DNA from: JAGZEG01 sp963930185
GTDB taxonomy: Bacteria > Actinomycetota > Coriobacteriia > Coriobacteriales > UMGS124
Length of the DNA: 5,654 nucleotides
NCBI GenBank assembly: GCA_963930185.1
Contig: CAWVLT010000010.1
Coordinates: 1 to 5,654 of the forward strand
Direction: 5' to 3'
Position 1 is the first letter of the stretch, and each line of letters opens with the position of its first letter. This document shows, in pieces, positions 1-5,016 of the stretch. The notes beneath the pieces were generated by a model, which saw nothing but the letters and a program-made list of their open reading frames with translations, searched no databases and had not been told where the DNA came from. Both the position numbers and the translations under genes were made by a program.

Positions 1-71
1 CGATGATCTTCCTGAGGCTGGGTCGCCTGGACTTCTCGGCGCAGCTGGCGTCAGGATGTACTACCCACTAA
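1..71 (+). CDS. C-terminal tail of an upstream ORF, possibly the ISL3-type transposase (5' partial)
   Basis: The third forward frame is open from the window edge to a TAA at 69-71 and reads MIFLRLGRLDFSAQLASG followed by CTTH. Its first sixteen complete codons nearly all end in G or C, as in the real genes here; the last few do not. That suggests true coding up to about base 50 and then run-through into the terminal repeat. By position it would be the end of the element's transposase. The tail is too short to assign a family by itself. The second forward frame is also open here, running into the glycosyltransferase frame, so the choice of frame is not certain. Confidence 0.45.
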   Translation, partial: MIFLRLGRLDFSAQLASGCTTH

Positions 72-1213
72 AAACGCGGAAGAGCCCCTTTAACGCCGCT
101 CGGACCATCGAGCGGTGCCTGGACTCCCTGCTCGCCCAGCAGGCCGACGTCGAGATCATCGTCGTGGACGACTGCTCCACCGACGCCACCTGGGAGATCT
201 GCCGCCGCTACGCCGCGCGCTTCGACCGCGTGCGGGCCGTCAGGAACGAGCGGAACGTGGGCCAGGGGCTGTCCCGCAACAGGGGGATCGAGCTCGCGCG
301 CGGGGAGTACCTCGCCTTCGTGGACTCGGACGACTACGTCGACAGGCACATGTACGAGGACATGCTGGCCCTGGCGCAGGGCCGCCATGACGTGGTGGGC
401 TGCAAGCTCGCGCGGGCGTACGGCTTTCGGCGCAGCCTGCCCGACGTCACCAGGCGCCTCGAGGCGCCGCGGCGCTTCGACGGCCACCAGATCTCCCGCG
501 AGGTCATGACCGTCATGCTCGGCCCCCTTCCCGGCGAGCGCCGCCGCGAGCTCCCCTTTCCTTGGTCGCCGTGCACCTACCTCTACCGCACCGAGCTCGT
601 GAGGCAGCGGGGCATCAGGTTCGAGTCCGAGAGGCGCCTCTACTCGGAGGACCTCTTCTTCAACCTCGAGGTCCTGCGCGCCGCGAGCAGCCTGGCGACC
701 ACGCAGTCGCGTTACTACGTGTACCAGGACAACCCCGGCTCCACCGTCTACCGCTACCACGACCCCACGACCAAGTGCCATCGGATACTCGGGGTCGCCG
801 CCTCCCTGGGCGAGGGCGAGCCCGTGCTGAGGGCGCGGCGCACCGTGCTGAGCTGCATGATGGACGCGGCGATCCAGCTCGCCTTCGACGACACGATGAG
901 CTGGCCACGCAAGCGCCAGGTGCTGCGCGAGCTTTTGGACGAGCGGCTGTTCGCCGAGGTCATGGACGTCTATCCCACCGAGCACCTCTCGATCCGCTGC
1001 AACGTGTTCCTCGCCTGCGCCAGGCGCGGCTGGACGTCGGCCATGCTCGTGCTCGGCAGGCTCAACACGCTCAGGAGGCGCACGTACGACTGGGTCGTCT
1101 GGCTGGGGAGGATGTGCGCTCCCGCGGTGGCGGCGCTGCGCCCGCGCGCGCCGCGCGCCCTGCTGGACAGGCTCCCCGGCGGGCTGCGGCATCAGGGCGG
1201 CACGCGCGCATGA
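56..1213 (+). CDS. Family 2 glycosyltransferase, 5' end replaced by IS sequence (probably broken)
   Basis: This is a GT-A fold glycosyltransferase that would transfer a sugar from a nucleotide-sugar donor to a lipid-linked glycan at the inner face of the membrane. Residues number from the ATG at 56 (385 aa). Visible motifs are SPFNAARTIERCLDSLL (10-26), VVDDCSTD with Asp38/Asp39 for nucleotide binding, the metal-binding FVDSDD (Asp90/Asp92), and SEDLFF with the likely catalytic-base Asp199. What is missing is the first beta strand that normally precedes P-x-N (a VSVI-type segment). In its place is MYYPLKTRK, encoded by the IS terminal repeat. None of the three forward frames upstream restores the strand. 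The ATG at 56 has no good ribosome binding site and lies inside the presumed element, so the native start is lost. The C-terminal half is intact, with a basic tail, and overlaps the next gene by ATGA. Family assignment is firm; activity is doubtful. Donor and acceptor cannot be read from sequence. Confidence 0.85.
   Translation: MYYPLKTRKSPFNAARTIERCLDSLLAQQADVEIIVVDDCSTDATWEICRRYAARFDRVRAVRNERNVGQGLSRNRGIELARGEYLAFVDSDDYVDRHMYEDMLALAQGRHDVVGCKLARAYGFRRSLPDVTRRLEAPRRFDGHQISREVMTVMLGPLPGERRRELPFPWSPCTYLYRTELVRQRGIRFESERRLYSEDLFFNLEVLRAASSLATTQSRYYVYQDNPGSTVYRYHDPTTKCHRILGVAASLGEGEPVLRARRTVLSCMMDAAIQLAFDDTMSWPRKRQVLRELLDERLFAEVMDVYPTEHLSIRCNVFLACARRGWTSAMLVLGRLNTLRRRTYDWVVWLGRMCAPAVAALRPRAPRALLDRLPGGLRHQGGTRA
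61..86 (-). repeat. Terminal inverted repeat (right end) of the ISL3-like element
   Basis: Read on the minus strand from 86, the sequence starts GGCTCTTCCGCG, passes a run of T and ends AGTGGGTAG. ISL3-family elements typically have imperfect terminal repeats of a few tens of bases with a GGCTCTTC-like start and make 8-base target duplications (established knowledge, recalled). The partner repeat must lie upstream of the window, so pairing cannot be checked here. The outer edge is placed at 86 because the recalled consensus begins GGCTC; bases 87-88 are also C, so the edge may be off by one or two. Confidence 0.55.
87..94. repeat. Candidate 8-base target-site duplication (one copy)
   Basis: If the element ends at 86, the next eight bases, CCTTTAAC, are where an ISL3-type 8-base target duplication should be. 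They encode the P-F-N of the first glycosyltransferase motif, so they are native target sequence. The second copy would lie at the left end of the element, outside the window. Confidence 0.35.
453..468. repeat. Perfect 16-base palindrome inside the first glycosyltransferase
   Basis: GGCGCCTCGAGGCGCC is its own reverse complement. It lies within the coding sequence, where it encodes part of RRLEAPRR. A related 12-base perfect palindrome, AGAGGCGCCTCT, is at 630-641 in the same gene. No function is evident; G+C bias and Arg/Leu/Glu codons could produce both by chance. Confidence 0.5.
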
Positions 1214-2238
1214 GGGACGGCAGCCACCCGCTCGTGAGCGTCGTGACCCCTTGCCACAACGGCGAGGCGTTCCTCGACCGCTACTTCGCGTGCCTCACGG
1301 CACAGACCTACCCGGCGATCGAGATCATCCTCGTGGACGACGGCTCGGACGACCGCACGCCCCAGGTCGTGCGAGCCCACGCGAAGGAAGTCGAGGCGCG
1401 CGGGTATCGGCTCGTCTACCTGCGTCAGGAGCACCGCGGGCAGGCGGCCGCGATCAATCGCGGGCTCGCGCGGGTGAGCGGCGACTACGTGAGCTGGCCG
1501 GACAGCGACGACCTGATGCGCCCCGACAACGTCGAGCGGAAGGTGCGCCTGCTCGAGAGCCGCCCAGACCTGGGGTTTGCATGCTGCCAGGTCAACGTCG
1601 TCGACGAGCGCGACCTGGGGCGCCCCCGCGTCGTCCGCAGGGTCCGCGACACCTCGGACCCCTGGCTGTTCGACAGGATCATCCGCGACGACGGCGCCTT
1701 CTGCCTGGACATCGCCTACCTCGCGCGCACGGAGGCGCTCTTTGGCGCATTGGGCGGCAGGAGGATCGTCGAGAGCCCGGCGGGCCAGAACTACCAGCTC
1801 CTCCTGCCCCTTGCGTGGAGCTACCCCTGCGGCTTCATCGACGAGCCCCTCGTCTCCTACGTCACGCGCGCCGGAAGCCACTCCAGGAGCTTCACGACGC
1901 CCGCCCAGAGGCTCGAGCGCGCCGGCGAGTTCGAAGAGCTCCTGCACGCCGTGCTTGACACCATCCCGATGGACGAGGAACGGCGGGAGGCATACGCGCG
2001 CTACGTCGACGTCAAGTTCCTGCCGCAGCGCTTCGAGGCCGCCGTTGAGCTGGGAGACAGGGAGCTCGCGCGCCGCGCAAAGGCCGCGCTCGACGCCGCG
2101 TGCGGCCCCTCGGCGTTGCGCGAGGCGATGTCCTGGGCCTGCGGGGCGGGCTGCGGGCGCCTGGCCGCGCGGGCGGCCGGCCTGTACCGCGCGGCGCGCT
2201 CGCGGGCCGCACGCGCGCTGGGGCGCACGCATGACTAG
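1210..2238 (+). CDS. Family 2 glycosyltransferase
   Basis: This is an intact 342-aa GT-A family 2 glycosyltransferase, cytoplasmic or membrane-associated, that would add one sugar of the polysaccharide repeat unit. The start at 1210 overlaps the previous stop (ATGA) and has AGGGCGG at 1194-1200 upstream. It gives the textbook N-terminus LVSVVTPCHNGEAFLDRYF (8-26). ILVDDGSDD holds the nucleotide-binding Asp43/Asp44, GQAAAINRGL follows, and SWPDSDDLM holds the metal-binding Asp98/Asp100. A GQNYQLLLPL segment begins at Gly192, followed by the region CGFIDEPLVSYVTRAGSHSRS. That combination is common in capsule-locus glycosyltransferases. The last 60 or so residues are alanine- and arginine-rich, perhaps an amphipathic membrane-binding end (inference). 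The same frame stays open upstream of 1210, but that part is out-of-frame reading of the first glycosyltransferase. Specificity is unknown. Confidence 0.93.
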   Translation: MRDGSHPLVSVVTPCHNGEAFLDRYFACLTAQTYPAIEIILVDDGSDDRTPQVVRAHAKEVEARGYRLVYLRQEHRGQAAAINRGLARVSGDYVSWPDSDDLMRPDNVERKVRLLESRPDLGFACCQVNVVDERDLGRPRVVRRVRDTSDPWLFDRIIRDDGAFCLDIAYLARTEALFGALGGRRIVESPAGQNYQLLLPLAWSYPCGFIDEPLVSYVTRAGSHSRSFTTPAQRLERAGEFEELLHAVLDTIPMDEERREAYARYVDVKFLPQRFEAAVELGDRELARRAKAALDAACGPSALREAMSWACGAGCGRLAARAAGLYRAARSRAARALGRTHD

Positions 2239-2246
2239 AGGCAACC

Positions 2247-2252
2247 GAAAGG
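2247..2252 (+). promoter_or_regulatory. Ribosome binding site deciding the pyruvyl transferase start
   Basis: GAAAGG is followed by an 8-base spacer to the ATG at 2261. The other in-frame ATG, at 2231, overlaps the previous gene by 8 bases and has only a weak G-rich stretch upstream. This site favours 2261. Confidence 0.5.
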
Positions 2253-2260
2253 CAGCGACC

Positions 2261-3394
2261 ATGGGCAGGCCGATCGTCGGCATACTGACGTTTCCCAACA
2301 CGAACAACTACGGGGCCGAGCTGCAGGCGTTCGCGCTGTGCTCGACGGTTCGGCGCATGGGGCACAAGGCGGAGCTCGTGGACTACCGCAACCCCATGGT
2401 CACGTTCGCCGAGACGCCGCGCGGGCCGGGCGTGCGCGCCCTCGTGCGGCACCCGCGCGGGTCGCTCGCGCGCCTTTTGGCCCTGCGGGGCCTGGTGGCG
2501 CGCCAGAGAGGCTTTAACGCCTTCCGCAGCCAGCACCAGACGCTCGGGCCGCGGATGGGTGGGCAGCAGGACATGGCGCGCCGCTACGAGACGGTCGTCG
2601 TCGGCAGCGACCAGGTGTGGAACCCCGAGATAACCGGTGCCGACCCCACCTACCTGCTGGCAGACCCGAGCATGTCCGCCACGCGCAAGGTCTCCTACGC
2701 GGCGAGCTTTGGGTACGAGGACGTCCCCGTCGCCTGGAGGCGGCCGTGCGGCGAGGCGCTGCGCCTCTTTGACGCCATCAGCGTCCGCGAGGAGGCGGGG
2801 GCGGGCATCGTGCGCGAGCTCGCGGGCCGACGGGCGCAGGTGGTGCTCGACCCGACGCTGCTCCTGGGCCGCGACGAATGGGCGTGCCTCGCCGGGCCGC
2901 GGCTGCTGTCGGGAGACTACGTCCTCGCCTACGTCGTCGCCGAGCGGGACAAGACGCTTCGCCACGCGCGCGAGGCGGCGCGACGCATGGGTGCCGCGCT
3001 CGTGGTGGTGGAATGCTACGGCCACCACCTGCCGTCGCCGTACGGTCGTGGCATGTCCGGCGCGTCGCCGCAGGAGTTCCTCTCGCTCGTGCGCGACGCC
3101 CGCCTGGTGGTCACCAGCTCGTTTCACGGGCTCGCGCTGTCACTTTCGCTCGGCAGCGAGGTGAGGTTCTCCCTGAGCGACGAGGCGGCCAACAAGAACT
3201 CGCGCCTCGTGACGCTCGCCGGGCTCGCCGGCATAGAGGGCCACTCGGTCGACGCCATGCCGGCCCAAGCCCCCGACGGGCCCGCAGGCGCCTGCCCCTC
3301 CATCGACTACGAGAGGGTCGACGCCCGCCTCGCCGAGGCCAGGCGCCGCTCGCTGGCGTTTCTCGCGGACAGCCTGTCGGAAGGCGCGCGATGA
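2261..3394 (+). CDS. Polysaccharide pyruvyl transferase family protein
   Basis: Members of this family (PF04230) transfer an enolpyruvyl group from phosphoenolpyruvate to a sugar hydroxyl, usually forming a pyruvate ketal that makes the glycan acidic. The 377-aa protein has the family's landmarks in order: IVGILTFPNTNNYGAELQAF at the N-terminus, VVGSDQVWN (Gly115-Asn121), the YAASFG strand, AISVREE (Ala172-Glu178), VVLDPTLLL around Asp197, and TSSFHGLALSLSLG from Thr285, whose His289 is in the conserved SSFHG motif. The length is typical. I chose ATG 2261 over 2231 because of its ribosome binding site and because the protein then starts just before the first strand; starting at 2231 would add ten residues (MTRGNRKAAT). 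The stop overlaps the next start (ATGA). Pairing with an FrhB-like gene is a recurrent arrangement in capsule loci. The target sugar is not predictable. Confidence 0.93.
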   Translation: MGRPIVGILTFPNTNNYGAELQAFALCSTVRRMGHKAELVDYRNPMVTFAETPRGPGVRALVRHPRGSLARLLALRGLVARQRGFNAFRSQHQTLGPRMGGQQDMARRYETVVVGSDQVWNPEITGADPTYLLADPSMSATRKVSYAASFGYEDVPVAWRRPCGEALRLFDAISVREEAGAGIVRELAGRRAQVVLDPTLLLGRDEWACLAGPRLLSGDYVLAYVVAERDKTLRHAREAARRMGAALVVVECYGHHLPSPYGRGMSGASPQEFLSLVRDARLVVTSSFHGLALSLSLGSEVRFSLSDEAANKNSRLVTLAGLAGIEGHSVDAMPAQAPDGPAGACPSIDYERVDARLAEARRRSLAFLADSLSEGAR

Positions 3395-4881
3395 CGGCAG
3401 CGGCGCGCGGCAGGCTTCTCACCTGCGACCTCATCTGCTACGGCGCGGCCTCCCCCGCCGTGTTCCAGGACTACCTCGCCCTGCTCGAGCGCGGGCGCGG
3501 AAGGCGCCTGGCCGCCTACAGCCATCGCGGCGACGGGATCGAGACGCGCGGATGCGAGGTCGCGCGCTTCTGCGACGGCTCCGTGGAGCGCGGGACCGCA
3601 CGGACGCGCCTGTGGTCGAGGCTGTGGTACGGCTACCTCCTGCGTGAGAGCTGCCTTTCCTGCGGCCACCACTCCCTCGACCGCCCCGGCGACCTGACCA
3701 TCGGGGACTTCTGGGGGCTCGAGCGCGTCACCCGGGTCTCCGACGACGGCTGGGGCGTCTCGTGCGTCCTGGCAAACGACGCCGAGGGGCTGGCGCTGCT
3801 TCAGGGGGCGGCGGGGCGCCTCGAGCTCGTCGAGAGCACGTCCCTCGACGTGGCCAACGAGACGCAGCCCATGCTCTCGCGCCCACCGGAAGAAAGGCCG
3901 GACCGAGATGCGTTCTGGGAGACGCTGCGCGCCTCGGGCCTCGCCCGCGCGTGCAGGCAGCTCGGGCTGCTCGGCGTGCGCGCGAGCATGAGAGACGCGA
4001 TCCGCGGCCTCAAGGCGCGGCTTCGCCCGGAAGGGGCCGCCTCGCCCGCCGAGGCGCACGACGGCTGGGCGGCCTGCCCCAAGGTGGACCCCGCCTCCCT
4101 GCGCGAAGGCCCTTCGCGCGGGGAGGGCGGCCTTCCCATGGCCTTCGCGGCCAGGAACCGATCCGAGCGGGTGCGGCGAATGAGCTCCTCGGGCGGGGTC
4201 TTCCACGCTCTCGCCTCGCATGTGATCGAAGACCTGGGAGGCGTGGTGTACGGCTGCGCGTTCGACGAGGGGCTGCGCGCCGTCCACGTGAGGTGCGAGA
4301 CGATGGGGCAAGCCGAGCGCTGCATGGGCTCGAAGTACACGCAAAGCGACGTCGGCGACGCCCTCGCCCAGGTGATCGACGACCTCGACGCCGGCCTGAC
4401 GGTGCTCTTCACCGGGCTCCCCTGCCAGGTCGCCGCGGTGGGGGCGCTCAGCCGGGCGCGTGCCGCCACGCGCCCCGCCACGCGCGGCGAGCCGAGGGTC
4501 GCCGGCGCCGCAGCGGGCCGCGCGGGCCTCGTCGCGCCCGACAACGCGCAGTACCGGTACAGGGACGGCTCGACCCTCGACGACGGGGCGGGACGCCGCC
4601 CGCACTCCTCCACGCGCTTCAGGGGCCTCGACGGCGCCCGCGACGACGCAGGCCCCGCCCGGGCGCTCTCACGCCTCCCGGAGCTCTATGGGGACAGGGC
4701 CCAGTGCTGCGGCTGCGCGGCCTGCGCCACCGCCTGCCCCCACGGCGCGATCGGGATGGAGCCCGACGAGGAGGGCTTTGCGTACCCGGTGGTGAGGGCG
4801 AGCCTGTGCAGCGGGTGTGGCGCGTGCATGCGCGTCTGCGCGTTCAAGGGACGGGTGCTGCCGCGGGACCCGACGCGCTGA
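3391..4881 (+). CDS. FrhB-like coenzyme F420 hydrogenase/dehydrogenase beta-subunit family iron-sulfur protein with reversed module order
   Basis: A 496-aa cytoplasmic protein with a strong GGAAGG site at 3379-3384 and an ATGA overlap with the pyruvyl transferase. Residues 7 to about 218 match the FrhB C-terminal domain: LLTCDLICYGAASP (9-22), SCLSC with Cys88 and Cys91, and GDLTIGDFWG (100-109). Residues about 240-360 match the FrhB N-terminal domain: AFAARNRSERVRRMSSSGG (251-269), GSKYTQSD (313-320) and LFTGLPCQVA (339-348). Residues about 432-496 hold two 4Fe-4S motifs: Cys439, 442, 445, 449 followed by Pro, and Cys473, 476, 479, 483 followed by Ala. In the family as I know it the order is ferredoxin, N-domain, C-domain, so this protein is reversed block by block. 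The linkers (about 219-249 and 355-431) keep the same frame and G/C-rich third positions, which argues for one real gene. Relatives sit beside pyruvyl transferases in polysaccharide loci; F420 or flavin electron transfer is plausible, but the reaction is unproven. A rearranged, non-functional or misassembled gene is the alternative. Confidence 0.85.
   Translation: MTAAARGRLLTCDLICYGAASPAVFQDYLALLERGRGRRLAAYSHRGDGIETRGCEVARFCDGSVERGTARTRLWSRLWYGYLLRESCLSCGHHSLDRPGDLTIGDFWGLERVTRVSDDGWGVSCVLANDAEGLALLQGAAGRLELVESTSLDVANETQPMLSRPPEERPDRDAFWETLRASGLARACRQLGLLGVRASMRDAIRGLKARLRPEGAASPAEAHDGWAACPKVDPASLREGPSRGEGGLPMAFAARNRSERVRRMSSSGGVFHALASHVIEDLGGVVYGCAFDEGLRAVHVRCETMGQAERCMGSKYTQSDVGDALAQVIDDLDAGLTVLFTGLPCQVAAVGALSRARAATRPATRGEPRVAGAAAGRAGLVAPDNAQYRYRDGSTLDDGAGRRPHSSTRFRGLDGARDDAGPARALSRLPELYGDRAQCCGCAACATACPHGAIGMEPDEEGFAYPVVRASLCSGCGACMRVCAFKGRVLPRDPTR
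4462..4485 (+). repeat. 12-base tandem repeat, two units, in the FrhB-like gene linker
   Basis: GCCGCCACGCGC is followed directly by CCCGCCACGCGC (11 of 12 identical), encoding AATR-PATR. It lies just after the FrhB N-domain homology stops (CQVAAVGALSRAR) and before about 70 residues of unrecognised linker, so it marks the edge of the rearranged block. Replication slippage in G+C-rich DNA could explain it. Confidence 0.6.
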
Positions 4882-4886
4882 GCGCG
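4874..4886 (+). other. Small hairpin around the operon's last stop codon
   Basis: CGCGC and GCGCG flank the TGA, giving a 5-base perfect stem with the stop codon as loop. A second weak hairpin follows (CACGG at 4894-4898 with CCGTG at 4904-4908). Neither has a T run after it, so a factor-independent terminator is not well supported; they are the only candidates between the operon and the next gene. Confidence 0.3.
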
Positions 4887-5016
4887 AAGGCCACACGGAC
4901 GACCCGTGCGTCGCGGGATCTCAAGCGCTCGTTGAATGACATGTCTGGCGCAAGCGGCCCAACGCTGATACGCTGGTTCCTGAAAGCAGGCGACGACCCA
5001 GGAGGGCACGGCAGAC
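4887..5016. other. Intergenic region upstream of the glycoside hydrolase
   Basis: No convincing ORF or RNA gene is visible. A TTGAAT at 4932-4937 resembles a -35 box and TGATAC at 4966-4971 resembles a -10 box, but they are 28 bases apart, too far for a standard sigma-70 promoter, so I do not call one. ACGCTG occurs twice, at 4962-4967 and 4970-4975, and could be chance or a protein-binding site. The region probably carries the hydrolase promoter. Confidence 0.4.
5000..5006 (+). promoter_or_regulatory. Strong ribosome binding site for the glycoside hydrolase
   Basis: AGGAGGG lies 10 bases before the ATG at 5017. It is the best Shine-Dalgarno match in the window, and it fixes this start and suggests independent translation of the gene. 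Confidence 0.7.

Larger units (their letters stand above)
1..86. mobile_element. Right end of a probable ISL3-family insertion sequence (partial)
   Basis: Only the last part of the element is in the window; the rest lies upstream. Three things support it. Bases 51-90 are about 50% G+C in a window that is otherwise far higher. The minus strand from 86 inward reads GGCTCTTCCGCG and later AGTGGGTA, which resembles the terminal repeats I remember for ISL3-family elements (GGCTCTTC start, GTGGGTA further in). The glycosyltransferase homology begins exactly where this repeat ends. The family call rests on memory of the repeat, not on a search, and the left end is not visible. An alternative is an assembly or recombination scar with no IS. 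Confidence 0.6.

Noticed and set aside
60..100. Simple frameshift hiding the missing glycosyltransferase first strand
   Set aside because: All three forward frames upstream of P-F-N were read; none gives a VSVI-like segment, so a one- or two-base error does not explain the loss.
562..1209. In-frame upstream extension of the second glycosyltransferase
   Set aside because: It overlaps the first glycosyltransferase in another frame and reads as Arg/Ala-rich nonsense. The homologous N-terminus begins right after the ATG at 1210.
1577..2260. In-frame upstream extension of the pyruvyl transferase
   Set aside because: It is an out-of-frame reading of the second glycosyltransferase, rich in Ser/Arg/Ala, with no family similarity.
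3307..4605. Long minus-strand ORF (432 codons) opposite the FrhB-like gene, and similar long minus-strand ORFs opposite the other genes
   Set aside because: In DNA this G+C-rich, stop codons are rare in all frames. The translations are Arg/Ala/Gly/Pro-rich with no recognisable motif, while the + strand carries clear conserved families.
4894..4908. Factor-independent terminator after the operon
   Set aside because: The stem is only five bases with a 5-base loop and no T tract follows, so it does not meet the usual pattern.
4932..4971. Sigma-70 promoter from TTGAAT and TGATAC
   Set aside because: The 28-base spacing is well outside the normal range, and the sequence at the proper -35 distance from TGATAC (GTCTGG) is not a match.
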